Position numbers and translations under genes: made by a program. Below are positions 8,623-18,209 of a DNA stretch of 64,000 bases, piece after piece. The stretch's first letter is position 1, and the number at the start of each line of letters is the position of its first letter. The stretch comes from Lachnospiraceae bacterium (GTDB taxonomy: Bacteria > Bacillota > Clostridia > Lachnospirales > Lachnospiraceae). A model generated the notes under the pieces. It had not been told where the DNA came from and did no database searches. It worked only from the letters and a program-made list of their open reading frames with translations. The stretch spans positions 1-64,000 of the forward strand of contig JABZIV010000007.1 of assembly GCA_015258095.1 (NCBI GenBank), given 5' to 3'.

Positions 8623-10602
8623 TTGTACGCAGAGCTGATTGTAGATATAAGTCATGAAGCCGTTGATAAGAGTTTTACCTATAGGATTCCCGAAGGCATG
8701 GTTCTTCACGTCGGGGATCCTGTTTTAGTTCCTTTTGGAAAAGGAAAGAGAAAGGGATACGTTCTGTCCATCAAGGAGACAACGGATTACCCTGAAGAAA
8801 AGATTCGGGAGATTAGCTCTCTTTTAGAGAAAGAGTTTTCCGTAGAGGAGGAATTGCTGGGACTTGCCCTTTGGATGAGCAGAGAATACGGCAGCAGTCT
8901 CGCGCAATGCCTGAAAACCGTTCTTCCGGTAAAGAAGAAGGTCAGAAAAAAAACAAAAGAGGAGGTTCTTCTCTATAAAAAGGAGAATACCGACTTCTCC
9001 CTTACTGCGGAGCAGGAAAAGGTGCTCCATTCCATTCAATCCGCTTTTCATGCGGGAGAAAAGGAAGCTCTGCTTTTCGGCGTAACCGGTTCAGGAAAGA
9101 CGGAAGTTTATCTTCGGCTGATGGAAGAAGTGATAGAGCAGGGAAAAGAGGTTATTTTCCTGATTCCGGAAATCTCTCTGAGTTTTCAGACCCGCTCCAG
9201 AATAGAACGGAGATTCCCCGGGATGGTAGCGGTATTACATTCCCGTATGAGTGAAGGGGAACGCGCAGAGAGTATGGAGAAATGCCGTAGCGGGCAGGTA
9301 AAGATTCTGATGGGACCGCGTTCCGCTCTATTTGCTCCTTTTTCTAAACCGGGATTAATCATTATGGATGAGGAGCAGGATCGTTCCTATAAGTCGGAAA
9401 CGTCCCCCCGCTATGAGACGAGGGAACTTGTACGGATGCGAGGGGTTCTGTCTTCCTGTCCGGTGCTCTATGGCACGGCAACGCCTTCTTTATCTCTTTT
9501 TTATAGAGTGGAGAAAGGAGAGCTTCCCTGCTTTACGTTAACAAGGCGCGCCGTAAAAGGAAGTGTACTGCCGAAAACCACGGTGGTCGATATGCGAAAA
9601 GAGTTGGAGGAGGGCAATCGCTCCATTTTTTCCCGCCTTTTAGAAGAAAAGATTCGTTCTCGCCTGAAAAGGGGGGAGCAAGTCATGCTCTTTATGAACC
9701 GGAGAGGCTATGCCCCTTTTGTGAGTTGTCGAAAATGCGGAGAAGCGCTTCGTTGTCCGCACTGTGATGTCAGCTTGAATTTGCATAAAGATGGAAACTT
9801 ACAGTGCCATTACTGCGGATTTCAGATGCCTCTTCCAAAGATATGCCCGCATTGCGGAAGCAAGTATCTTGCCGCCTTCGGAACGGGGACGGAGAAACTG
9901 GAGAGCCTTTGCCACAGTGTTTTCCCCGGTACGGAAATTCTCCGCATGGATAGGGACAGCACGCGAAAAAAAGGGATGTATGAAGAAATTTTACAGCGTT
10001 TTTCCGAGAAAAAAGCGGGAATTCTAATCGGAACGCAAATGATTGTGAAAGGGCATGATTTTCCCAATGTCACTTTAGTCGGCATCATTGCAGCGGATCA
10101 GATTACGCTGGATTCGGATTTCCAAGCGGGAGAGCGGGCGTATCAACTCCTGACACAGTTTTCGGGGCGCGCCGGGAGAGGAACGGAGGAAGGGGAGGTT
10201 ATTGTACAGACGTATCAGCCGGAAAACCCCGTTCTAAAGCTTTCTTTGCAAGAAAATTATCTTTCTTTTTATCGGGAAGAAATGCGCTACCGGAGGCGCC
10301 TTTTTTATCCGCCTTATGCCGTGATGCTTGCCATTCAGCTTCTCCATACGGATGAAATTTATTTGGATTTTGTCCTTTCCAAAGTCACGGAAAAACTGCT
10401 GGTCAAGGGGGCGGAGACAGAGGGCGAGGTCTATGGTCCGTTCCCCGCCACAATCTATAAAATAAAAGATAAGTTTCGGAAAATCATCTATATTAAGCAT
10501 AGCAATCATGATATAATCCTGCGATTAAGAGACTATTTTGTGGAAGAGTTAAGAAGGGAAGATAAGAGAGGACTCATTTCTTATCATTTTGATCTTTTAT
10601 AG
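8623..10602 (+). CDS. priA: Primosomal replication restart helicase PriA
   Basis: A 659-residue 3'-to-5' superfamily 2 helicase that reloads the replisome at stalled forks. It starts at TTG 8623 with GGAG five bases upstream. Walker A is GVTGSGKTEVY near residue 153. The zinc module has paired CxxC motifs (CRKCGEALRCPHC, CHYCG, CPHCG) at about residues 371-415. Motif II reads DEEQ instead of the family-typical DEEH. Helicase motifs GRAGRG and LIGTQMIVKGHDFP are intact. It is shorter than the 730-800 residues common in the family, mainly in the N-terminal DNA-binding part. def follows after 12 bases. Confidence 0.93.
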   Translation: MYAELIVDISHEAVDKSFTYRIPEGMVLHVGDPVLVPFGKGKRKGYVLSIKETTDYPEEKIREISSLLEKEFSVEEELLGLALWMSREYGSSLAQCLKTVLPVKKKVRKKTKEEVLLYKKENTDFSLTAEQEKVLHSIQSAFHAGEKEALLFGVTGSGKTEVYLRLMEEVIEQGKEVIFLIPEISLSFQTRSRIERRFPGMVAVLHSRMSEGERAESMEKCRSGQVKILMGPRSALFAPFSKPGLIIMDEEQDRSYKSETSPRYETRELVRMRGVLSSCPVLYGTATPSLSLFYRVEKGELPCFTLTRRAVKGSVLPKTTVVDMRKELEEGNRSIFSRLLEEKIRSRLKRGEQVMLFMNRRGYAPFVSCRKCGEALRCPHCDVSLNLHKDGNLQCHYCGFQMPLPKICPHCGSKYLAAFGTGTEKLESLCHSVFPGTEILRMDRDSTRKKGMYEEILQRFSEKKAGILIGTQMIVKGHDFPNVTLVGIIAADQITLDSDFQAGERAYQLLTQFSGRAGRGTEEGEVIVQTYQPENPVLKLSLQENYLSFYREEMRYRRRLFYPPYAVMLAIQLLHTDEIYLDFVLSKVTEKLLVKGAETEGEVYGPFPATIYKIKDKFRKIIYIKHSNHDIILRLRDYFVEELRREDKRGLISYHFDLL

Positions 10603-10614
10603 AAAGGGAAAGTT

Positions 10615-11109
10615 ATGGCAATTCGTTCCATCAGAACCATAGGAGATGCAATTCTGGAGAAAAAAACAAAGGCGGTAAAAGAGATGACCGGCCGTTTAAA
10701 AGAACTGATCAGCGATATGTTCGATACGATGTATGATGCCAACGGGGTTGGCCTTGCAGCACCGCAGGTCGGTATTTTAAAGCAGATTTTTGTGGTGGAT
10801 ATCGGAGACGGAAAGCAATACGTTGCCATTAATCCGGAAATCACTGTGGTAGGAGAAGAAGTACAGACCGGAGAAGAAGGCTGCTTGTCTGTTCCCGGGA
10901 AAGAGGGAGTCGTAACCAGGCCGATGCATATAAAAGTGAAAGCACTGGACCAGAACATGAAAGAGTATACGTTGGACGCCAGCGGCTTTCTGGCCCGGGC
11001 ATTTTCTCACGAAAACGACCATTTACAGGGTATCCTCTATACCGAGAAGGTGGAAGGAGAACTGGAGGATGTCGTTTATGAAGAATTGGAAGAGGAGGAA
11101 GAAATTTGA
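10615..11109 (+). CDS. def: Peptide deformylase
   Basis: A 164-residue metalloenzyme that removes the formyl group from new polypeptides. The three family motifs are GVGLAAPQ (residues 44-51), EEGCLS with metal ligand Cys90, and HENDH with His132, Glu133 and His136. The third motif usually begins QHExDH; here Ser precedes the His, a mild change that keeps all metal ligands. The stop overlaps the TTG start of fmt by four bases, so production of formylating and deformylating enzymes is translationally coupled. Confidence 0.95.
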   Translation: MAIRSIRTIGDAILEKKTKAVKEMTGRLKELISDMFDTMYDANGVGLAAPQVGILKQIFVVDIGDGKQYVAINPEITVVGEEVQTGEEGCLSVPGKEGVVTRPMHIKVKALDQNMKEYTLDASGFLARAFSHENDHLQGILYTEKVEGELEDVVYEELEEEEEI

Positions 11110-12134
11110 GGATTGTTTTCATGGGTTCACCGGACTTTGCGGTTGAAAGTCTTCAGGCTTTGTACGAGGCAGGGTATGAGATTTTACTTGTACTCACGCA
11201 GGAAGACAAAGCAAAAGGAAGACACGCCATTCCGGAGAAAACAGCGGTACGGAAAGCAGCCGAGCAACTCGGTCTTCCGGTACGTACAACGAAGCGCCTA
11301 AGGGAAGATGCAGCGCTGATAGATGAAATCAGGCATCTTGCTCCGGATTTTATTGTGGTGGCTGCTTTCGGACAGATTCTTCCGAAAGAAGTGTTGGATA
11401 TTCCCCGTTTTTGTGCAGTGAATGTGCATGCCTCTTTACTTCCGAAGTACAGAGGCGCGTCTCCGATTCAAGAGGCTGTTTTAGAAGGGGATAAGGAGAG
11501 CGGGATCACCACCATGTGTATGGCGGAAGGACTGGACACAGGGGACATTCTTTTACAAGAAAAGCTTGTTCTTTCCGAGAAAGAGACGGCGGAGAGCCTA
11601 TTTTTGAAACTGGCAGCGCTTTCCCGAAGCTGTATTGTGCGGACGCTCGAGGGGATTTCGGAGGGAACAATACATGGCATTTTGCAGGAGGAAAGCCGGG
11701 CGACGTACACCAAGATTATTAAGAAGAAAGACGGCTTTATCAATTGGAACCGGGATGCCGCCTTTTTGGAAAGGTTGTGCCGGGCATATACCCCCTGGCC
11801 CGGTGCGATGAGCATTCTTCCGAACGGAAAACGATTTAAGATTTTGGATGCGGAAGTAGGGGGAGAGACAGGAGAGGATACTCTTTTTCTTGGGAAAATA
11901 GAAGAAGAGAAAGTACAGTCTTTTTTTGGTGAAGAGGACTGTTCCGCTTATTTTCCGCAGGGAGAAAATGGACGGTTTTATTGCAGTAAAGACAAGAAGC
12001 GCCTTTATGTCACTACGGGAAAAGGCATTTTGGAAGTGAAAGAACTGCAAGTAGAAGGAAAGAAACGGATGGAGGCTTGGGATTTCCTTCATGGCTATCC
12101 GATTCCGAAGATACAGGAAAAGCACAATCTATAA
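11106..12134 (+). CDS. fmt: Methionyl-tRNA formyltransferase
   Basis: A 342-residue enzyme that moves the formyl group from 10-formyl-THF to Met-tRNA(fMet). It begins at TTG 11106, overlapping the def stop (TTGA); MRIVFMGSPDFAV is the classical N-terminus. The catalytic region shows VNVHASLLPKYRGASPIQ with the conserved Asn-His pair, followed by GDILLQ. The C-terminal OB-type tRNA-binding domain begins near residue 205. The length is slightly above the usual 310-320 residues because of an acidic insertion near residues 250-290. The substrate can come from fhs in the same block. Confidence 0.94.
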   Translation: MRIVFMGSPDFAVESLQALYEAGYEILLVLTQEDKAKGRHAIPEKTAVRKAAEQLGLPVRTTKRLREDAALIDEIRHLAPDFIVVAAFGQILPKEVLDIPRFCAVNVHASLLPKYRGASPIQEAVLEGDKESGITTMCMAEGLDTGDILLQEKLVLSEKETAESLFLKLAALSRSCIVRTLEGISEGTIHGILQEESRATYTKIIKKKDGFINWNRDAAFLERLCRAYTPWPGAMSILPNGKRFKILDAEVGGETGEDTLFLGKIEEEKVQSFFGEEDCSAYFPQGENGRFYCSKDKKRLYVTTGKGILEVKELQVEGKKRMEAWDFLHGYPIPKIQEKHNL

Positions 12135-12143
12135 GCGGTAAGA

Positions 12144-13409
12144 ATGAGGGAAACAGTGGAAAGAAAAGAGGAAGACAAGACAAAAAGAGAGAGGAAGACA
12201 GAAAGAGAAGTCGTTCTGGACTTGCTTCATGCTGTTTTTACGGAAGGAGTCTTCTTGCACCTCGCTTTGCAGCGCGCCTTCTCATCCTATCCTTATTTTG
12301 ACGACAGTAAGCGTGCGTTGATTACCCGGCTCAGTCACGGGACGGTGGAACGCTATATCCAACTGGATGATTGTATTGCCCGCTATTCGAATACGCCGCT
12401 GAAGAAGATAAAACCCCGTGTATTAGAAGCCCTTCGACTTTCCGCTTATCAACTTCTTTTTATGGATAAGATTCCTCCCCATGCGGCCATTAATGAGAGT
12501 CTGAAATATCTGAAGAAAAGGAAGTTGCAGGGGCTTGTTCCTTTTGCAAATGCGGTTTTAAGGCGAATCAGCGAGAATAAAGAAGACTTGCTCGCCATTC
12601 TTTCGAATCAGCATGCGGAGGATGCTATCGGTGCGGCGCTGCCCGAGGAGATATTTTCTTATCTGAAAGAAGAATATGGCTTAGAAGAAACGATGCGGAT
12701 GGCAAGAGCGTTTCTTCAAGCCGACAGCGGTTTTTATATTCGCAATGAAAAAGGAGAGGGAGAGAAGGTTTCCGGAAATATTTTCAAAGAGGAGCGTTTC
12801 TTATCCGGAGGAGTGAGCGTACAGGATTTTTCTTCGCAGGAGGTGGCGAAAGCGGCGCATCTTCATAAGGGCGCGAGAGTACTGGATTGCTGTAGCGCTC
12901 CCGGCGGGAAAGCCTGTCATATCGCAGAACTTTTAGAGGGAAGCGGAATCGTTTATGCGCGGGATGAAAAAGAGGATAAAATCCATCTCATTGAAGAGAA
13001 TCGAAAGCGCTTAAACTTAAAGAATATGGAGATTTCCGCTTGGGATGCCAGAAAAAAAGATGCCCGTTTCTTACCGGAAGAGGGAAAGCTGGATCTTGTG
13101 CTTTCGGATGTACCCTGTTCCGGACTTGGTGTTTTGGGGAAGAAAGCGGATTTACGGCTTCATTTTTCAAAAGAAGGGGTTATTTCTTTGCAGAAACTGC
13201 AAAGAGAGATTCTGGATACGGTTACTTCGTATGTCAAGCCGGGAGGGCAGCTCATCTATTCCACCTGCACTTTGACAAGGGAAGAGAATGAGGATAACCG
13301 GGACTATATCTTGCGGCATTTCCCGTTCCGTCTGGAGAAAGAAAAGAAATTTCTTCCGGGAGAACCGGGAGACGGATTCTATTATGCAAGTTTTATTCGT
13401 GAGACATAA
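12144..13409 (+). CDS. rsmB: 16S rRNA m5C967 methyltransferase
   Basis: A 421-residue RNA methyltransferase (RsmB/Sun family). The N-terminal third resembles the NusB-like RNA-binding fold (ALITRLSHGTVERYIQLDD, HAAINESLKYLKKR). The C-terminal Rossmann domain has the SAM site LDCCSAPGGKACHIAE, the catalytic DVPCSGLGVLGKK and the second cysteine in YSTCTLTREENED. Both catalytic cysteines are present. The first 25 residues are unusually rich in Lys, Arg and Glu, and the ribosome site is weak, so a slightly later start cannot be excluded. Confidence 0.92.
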   Translation: MRETVERKEEDKTKRERKTEREVVLDLLHAVFTEGVFLHLALQRAFSSYPYFDDSKRALITRLSHGTVERYIQLDDCIARYSNTPLKKIKPRVLEALRLSAYQLLFMDKIPPHAAINESLKYLKKRKLQGLVPFANAVLRRISENKEDLLAILSNQHAEDAIGAALPEEIFSYLKEEYGLEETMRMARAFLQADSGFYIRNEKGEGEKVSGNIFKEERFLSGGVSVQDFSSQEVAKAAHLHKGARVLDCCSAPGGKACHIAELLEGSGIVYARDEKEDKIHLIEENRKRLNLKNMEISAWDARKKDARFLPEEGKLDLVLSDVPCSGLGVLGKKADLRLHFSKEGVISLQKLQREILDTVTSYVKPGGQLIYSTCTLTREENEDNRDYILRHFPFRLEKEKKFLPGEPGDGFYYASFIRET

Positions 13410-13427
13410 AAAAGTGGAGAGAGTGCG

Positions 13428-14486
13428 ATGCGAAACCTAAGGGATTTGGAAGAGAAAGAGTTGAAAGAATGGGTTCTTGCCCATCATTTTCCTGTCTATA
13501 GGGCAGAGCAGATTTATCGCTGGGTGATGGAGAAGGACGTACAGGATTTTTCGGAAATGTTGAATCTTCCGAAGAATGTGCGGGAAGCCTTGCAGAAGGA
13601 GTTCACGCTTTCTTTACCGTGCCTTTACAGGCACTATCTCTCGAAACTGGATGAAACGGAGAAATTCCTCTTTACCCTTTCTGACGGACATCGGATCGAG
13701 TCGGTTCTGATGCGTTATCATCATGGCAATACGGCTTGTATTTCCACACAGGTAGGATGCAGGATGGGCTGTGCTTTTTGTGCTTCCACGCTTTCCGGTC
13801 TGGCGAGGAACTGCACTGCCGGAGAAATGCTCGGGCAGATTGTGGAAATCGAGCGAATCAGCGGGAAGAAGGTGTCAAACATCGTCTTAATGGGTTCCGG
13901 AGAACCTTTGGATAACTACGACGAAGTGCTTCATTTTCTCCATATTATCGGAGGCAAAATCGGGCGAAATCTATCGATGCGGAATATCACGCTTTCTACC
14001 TGCGGTATCGTACCGGGGATTTTAAAGCTGGCAGAAGAGAATCTCGGGATCACACTGGCACTGAGCCTTCATGCCCCGACCGATGAAAAGCGAAAGAAAA
14101 TCATGCCGATTGCCAATCGCTATCCCCTTTCCGAAGTGATGGATGCGGTTCGTTTCTATTTTCAAAAGACCGGAAGAAGAGTGAGTTTTGAGTATGCGCT
14201 GGTTCTCGGGGTGAACGACGGGAAGGAGGATTTGGCAGCCCTCGTTTCTCTCTTGAAAAAGAAGGGGGAACATTTTCCGACCCACGTGAATCTGATTCCG
14301 GTCAACCCGATCAAAGAAAGAGATTTTGCGGCACCGGATCGGAAGAGAATCATGCGCTTTCAAGAAGGACTTGAAAAGCAGGGAATAAGCTGTACCATTA
14401 GAAGAGAAATGGGTGCGGATATTTCGGGAGCATGCGGACAATTGAGACGGGACGCTGAGCTGGAAGAAAGAAGAGAAAAGAACTAA
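13428..14486 (+). CDS. rlmN: Dual-specificity RNA methyltransferase RlmN
   Basis: A 352-residue radical SAM enzyme that methylates C2 of A2503 in 23S rRNA and A37 of some tRNAs. The 4Fe-4S motif CxxxCxxC is at Cys111, Cys115 and Cys118 (GCRMGCAFCAS). The C-terminal GADISGACGQL holds the cysteine that forms the transient methyl adduct. The GMGEP motif reads GSGEP here. Upstream GGAGAG serves as ribosome site. It needs Fe-S clusters, which the suf genes at 49-54 kb can supply. Confidence 0.94.
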   Translation: MRNLRDLEEKELKEWVLAHHFPVYRAEQIYRWVMEKDVQDFSEMLNLPKNVREALQKEFTLSLPCLYRHYLSKLDETEKFLFTLSDGHRIESVLMRYHHGNTACISTQVGCRMGCAFCASTLSGLARNCTAGEMLGQIVEIERISGKKVSNIVLMGSGEPLDNYDEVLHFLHIIGGKIGRNLSMRNITLSTCGIVPGILKLAEENLGITLALSLHAPTDEKRKKIMPIANRYPLSEVMDAVRFYFQKTGRRVSFEYALVLGVNDGKEDLAALVSLLKKKGEHFPTHVNLIPVNPIKERDFAAPDRKRIMRFQEGLEKQGISCTIRREMGADISGACGQLRRDAELEERREKN

Positions 14487-14504
14487 GAAGGAAGGAACGG
14501 GCTG

Positions 14505-15239
14505 ATGCGATTTTTTGCGAAGACAGATCAGGGAAAGATGAGAAAAATGAACCAGGACTTTCTCTTCGCTACGAAGGATAGTCTGGGTGTTTTTCCCAAT
14601 CTTTTTTTGCTGGCAGACGGAATGGGCGGACATAAAGCGGGAGACTATGCCTCCCGTTATCTTGTGGAGAGCTTGGTATCTGTTATGAAGGATAGTGCAT
14701 CGGACAGTCCGTTACGCCTGCTCAGAGATTCGATTCAGCGGATTAACGGAGAGCTCTATTGTCTTTCGGAGAACAATTTCAATCTACGGGGAATGGGAAG
14801 TACCCTGGTTACCGCATTTTTTGACGGGTCCCTGCTCTATGTTTCGAATGTGGGAGACAGCAGGGCGTATCTTTTCAGAAAGAATCGCTTAAAGCAGTTA
14901 ACGAGAGATCACAGTTACGTGGAAGAGATGATTGAAAGAGGCCAGATGATTCGGGGGTCGAAGGACTACCTCCTGCATAAGAATTATATTACGCGGGCGG
15001 TGGGGACGGAGAAGGAACTCCATGTGGATTTTTTTGAAGAAGAACTGATGGAGGGAGACCTCTTCTTCCTCTGCTCCGATGGCTTAAGCAATATGGTGGA
15101 CAATGAGAGTATGGCACAGATTTTAAAAGATGATTCCGCTTTAGCGGAAAAAGGGGAAGCATTGATTGATTTAGCAAATATTAACGGGGGAAAAGATAAT
15201 ATTGCGCTGATTCTGGTAGACCCTTTCGGAAAGGAGTAG
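14505..15239 (+). CDS. stp: PP2C-type serine/threonine phosphatase
   Basis: A 244-residue metal-dependent phosphatase of the Stp/PrpC type. Motifs in order: MNQDF near residue 15, LLADGMGGHKAGD with the metal-binding Asp, NVGDSRAYLF, LTRDHSYVEEMIERGQ, LFFLCSDGLSNMV and GGKDNIALIL. All acidic metal ligands are present. It lies six bases before the kinase gene prkC, the standard phosphatase/kinase pair of Gram-positive bacteria, and is expected to remove the phosphates that PrkC adds. Confidence 0.94.
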   Translation: MRFFAKTDQGKMRKMNQDFLFATKDSLGVFPNLFLLADGMGGHKAGDYASRYLVESLVSVMKDSASDSPLRLLRDSIQRINGELYCLSENNFNLRGMGSTLVTAFFDGSLLYVSNVGDSRAYLFRKNRLKQLTRDHSYVEEMIERGQMIRGSKDYLLHKNYITRAVGTEKELHVDFFEEELMEGDLFFLCSDGLSNMVDNESMAQILKDDSALAEKGEALIDLANINGGKDNIALILVDPFGKE

Positions 15240-15245
15240 GGAGAG

Positions 15246-17261
15246 ATGAAAATGGAGAAAGGAACCCTGCTTCAGGAGCGATACAGGATAGAAGAGCTGA
15301 TCGGCGAAGGCGGGATGAGTTATGTCTATAAAGCGGAAGACATCAAATTAGGGAGAATTGTAGCAATCAAGGTTTTGAAAGAGGAATTCGCAGAGGATGC
15401 CGAGTTTGTCCGGAAGTTTCAGGATGAGGCAAAGGCGGCGGCAAAGCTCAATCACTTAAATATCGTTTCTACTTTCGATACCGTGGATGAAGGAAAGCTC
15501 CACTTTATTGTGATGGAACTGGTTGAAGGAATTACCCTGAAAACATTTATCCAGAGAAAGGGAAGAATTCCGGAGAGAGAGGCGATAGGCATTGCGCTGC
15601 AATTGATTGACGGGATAGACCTCGCACATAAGATGGGGATTGTTCATCGGGATATTAAGCCGCAGAACATTATTATCAGTACGGAAGGCGTAGTGAAGAT
15701 TGCCGACTTCGGCATCGCCCGTGCTGCCAGCCAGGAGACGGTGAATACGGCGGTTATGGGATCCGTGCACTATATTTCCCCGGAGCAGGCGAGGCATGGA
15801 GTGAGTGATGCCCGTTCGGACATCTATTCCTTTTCCTGCACGCTGTATGAGATGCTTACCGGTACGGTGCCTTATGCGGGGGAGAATTCAATGGCGGTCG
15901 TATTTTCCCATCTGGAGGATCCGATTCCGAGGATTCGCGATAGCGTAAAAGACTTGTCTCCCGCACTGGATTATATTGTTTGGAGGGGAATGCAGAAGAA
16001 AGCATCCCTGCGTTACCAGAGTATCGCGGATATGGGAGAAGATTTACGGCTTGCACTGGAAGACCCCGAGGGGGGATTTCTCGCAGACCGGGAGGAGAGC
16101 GGAAAGAAGCGTCTTATCGGAAGAAACGGGTTGGACCGGGGAATCAGCAATCTGTATAAGGGGATGGCAGCGGCAGCCGTGATCCTGATTGTAGCGGTCT
16201 TTCTCTTTTTGGGATACAAGGTAGTAGGAGCACTTCGTTCGGTACACAGCTTATCGGAGGAAAGTAAGACTTCGGAAAAAACGACAGAAGAGAGTTCCCA
16301 GGTTGCCATTACCATTTCCGCTTTGGACAGTTTACTTCCGGAGATTGTGGGAAAGACGATTCCGGAAGCGGAAGAGCTTCTAAAGGACTATGATATCCGG
16401 ATTTATCAGGACAAGGAAGAGTTTTCGGATGACTATAGTGAGGGGCAGATTATCTCCTATCCCGCCGGAAAGTATAACAGCCACAGCCGGGTCTACGCCA
16501 CCGTTTCCAAAGGAAGCGAAGTAATCCAATTCTATGATCCGAAGAATCCGGAAGACCTGAGTTCCCTGCAAAAGATGTCTGCTGTGGATTTGGAAGAAAA
16601 ATTAAAGGAAAGAAACGTTGCCTATACCTTGAAAGAAGAGCCGTCCGATACTGTGCCGAAAGGCTATGTTATCCGTACGAATAAAGCGAGTACGAAGGAC
16701 AGCGGAAATCTGGAAATCACGGTCAGTAGCGGAAGTAATGCGAATCTGGTGGCGATGCCGAGTCTCCTTGGACTGAGTGAGGATGATGCCATTGACCAGT
16801 TGCAGAGCCTGGGTCTTGTAGTCGGGAACATTACTTATGTTTCGAGCTCGACTACGGAAAAGGATCATGTCATGAGCCAAAGCGTGGCGAAAGATACCTA
16901 TGTAGAGAAAGGGCAAAGTGTTTCCCTGACGGTCAGCAGCGGGCAAAGCGGAAAGGCGAACAATTCCGGCGAGAAAGCCTGGGTATCCAGCATCAACCAA
17001 AGTGTGAATATCGGAAGTGGTGGTCCGGGTGTACAAGGGGTTGTCCTTGTCGTTGTTTACCTCAGGCAGGAAATCAATGGAGAATCGCGCTACACCACGA
17101 TCCAGGCGCCCCGTTCTTATCAGCTTGGCAGTGAGATGCAGTTGAGCTTGAGTCGCATCGTCGGTGCGAGCGGATTGTCCAAGGGAACCATCGAAGTCGT
17201 GGATGCGGAAAATGACCATGTGCTTGCGTCCTATGACCTGGATTTCCACCCGGAGGGATAA
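15246..17261 (+). CDS. prkC: PASTA-domain Ser/Thr protein kinase
   Basis: A 671-residue membrane kinase. The cytosolic kinase domain (1 to about 270) has the G-loop IGEGGMSYVYK, Lys42, HRDIKPQN and DFGIARA. One membrane helix lies at about 307-331. Outside the cell are PASTA-type repeats at roughly 365-430, 433-500 and 503-565, known to bind muropeptides or lipid II. A further 100 residues without clear PASTA pattern follow a Ser/Gly linker. It acts with Stp to link wall state to growth or spore germination. An alternative start at ATG 15252 has better ribosome-site spacing. Confidence 0.95.
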   Translation: MKMEKGTLLQERYRIEELIGEGGMSYVYKAEDIKLGRIVAIKVLKEEFAEDAEFVRKFQDEAKAAAKLNHLNIVSTFDTVDEGKLHFIVMELVEGITLKTFIQRKGRIPEREAIGIALQLIDGIDLAHKMGIVHRDIKPQNIIISTEGVVKIADFGIARAASQETVNTAVMGSVHYISPEQARHGVSDARSDIYSFSCTLYEMLTGTVPYAGENSMAVVFSHLEDPIPRIRDSVKDLSPALDYIVWRGMQKKASLRYQSIADMGEDLRLALEDPEGGFLADREESGKKRLIGRNGLDRGISNLYKGMAAAAVILIVAVFLFLGYKVVGALRSVHSLSEESKTSEKTTEESSQVAITISALDSLLPEIVGKTIPEAEELLKDYDIRIYQDKEEFSDDYSEGQIISYPAGKYNSHSRVYATVSKGSEVIQFYDPKNPEDLSSLQKMSAVDLEEKLKERNVAYTLKEEPSDTVPKGYVIRTNKASTKDSGNLEITVSSGSNANLVAMPSLLGLSEDDAIDQLQSLGLVVGNITYVSSSTTEKDHVMSQSVAKDTYVEKGQSVSLTVSSGQSGKANNSGEKAWVSSINQSVNIGSGGPGVQGVVLVVVYLRQEINGESRYTTIQAPRSYQLGSEMQLSLSRIVGASGLSKGTIEVVDAENDHVLASYDLDFHPEG

Positions 17262-17262
17262 T

Positions 17263-18165
17263 ATGCTTGGGAAAATCATTAAAGGGGTAGGCGGTTTTTA
17301 CTATGTCCATTCCGGAGGGAGAGTCTTTGAGTGTCACGCGAAGGGGGGCTTTCGCAATACCAAAGAAAAACCCATGGTGGGAGATATGGTAGAGATGGTA
17401 GAAGTGCCGGACAGTGAAAAAGAGTGTACAGGACAGATTCTGCGGATTCTGCCAAGAAAGAATGCCCTTTTAAGACCGCCCGTGAGTAATGTAGACCAGG
17501 CTGTTCTTGTCTTTTCGGTAAAGAATCCCGCCCCCTCTTTTCCTCTGATTGATCGCTTTCTTCTTCACCTCATGGTGCGGGAGATTCCCTGCCTCTTGTT
17601 CTTTAACAAGATGGATTTGCTGGAAGAGGAATCCGGAGAAGAATGTGATTTTCTCCAAAGCGTGAAAGAAAACTATAGCGGCGCGGGAATTCCGGTTTAT
17701 TTCTTTCAGGGAAATAAAGAGAAGGAGGAAGAGAAGATTCGACCACTTCTAAAAGGAAAGACAAGCGTCTTTTCCGGACCGTCCGGAGTGGGGAAGTCTA
17801 CGATGATCAATCTTCTTCTCGGGGAAGAAAAAATGGAAACCGGTTCGCTTTCCGAAAAGATTCTTCGAGGAAAGAATACCACAAGGCACGCGGAGTTTTT
17901 TGCTTTGGATGAAGACAGTTATGTCCTGGATACGCCGGGCTTTACCTCTCTTTTTCCGCCGGAGATCAGTCCGGAGAACCTTCGTTTTTTCTATCCGGAA
18001 TTTGAGGAGTACAGGCAATTTTGCCACTATAACAGCTGTGTACATATCGGGGAAAGAAAGATAGACTGTGCTGTGAAGCGTGCCGTGTCGGAAGGAAAGA
18101 TTCCTTCTCTTCGCTATGAAAGTTATAAGAAGTTATATGAAGAGCTTGTGTCAGAGCGGAGGTAG
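17263..18165 (+). CDS. rsgA: Small ribosomal subunit biogenesis GTPase RsgA
   Basis: A 300-residue circularly permuted GTPase for late 30S maturation. The start ATG 17263 comes one base after the prkC stop, and its ribosome site GGAGGG lies inside the prkC end; an earlier in-frame start would overlap prkC by about 100 bases. Order: OB fold at the N-terminus, NKMD (G4) near residue 110, the P-loop GPSGVGKST near 172, DTPGFTS (G3) after it, and a C-terminal zinc site CHYNSCVHIGERKIDC. The G4-G1-G3 order is the family hallmark. Confidence 0.94.
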   Translation: MLGKIIKGVGGFYYVHSGGRVFECHAKGGFRNTKEKPMVGDMVEMVEVPDSEKECTGQILRILPRKNALLRPPVSNVDQAVLVFSVKNPAPSFPLIDRFLLHLMVREIPCLLFFNKMDLLEEESGEECDFLQSVKENYSGAGIPVYFFQGNKEKEEEKIRPLLKGKTSVFSGPSGVGKSTMINLLLGEEKMETGSLSEKILRGKNTTRHAEFFALDEDSYVLDTPGFTSLFPPEISPENLRFFYPEFEEYRQFCHYNSCVHIGERKIDCAVKRAVSEGKIPSLRYESYKKLYEELVSERR

Positions 18166-18166
18166 T

Positions 18167-18186
18167 GCGGAATTCCCCGCTTTTTA
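18167..18186 (+). terminator. Weak intrinsic terminator after rsgA
   Basis: GCGG (18167-18170) pairs with CCGC (18177-18180) over a short loop, followed by TTTTTATTT. The four-base stem is weak, so it would only partly reduce read-through into rpe. Confidence 0.3.
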
Positions 18187-18209
18187 TTTCTTACAAAGGA
18201 GTGATGAAA

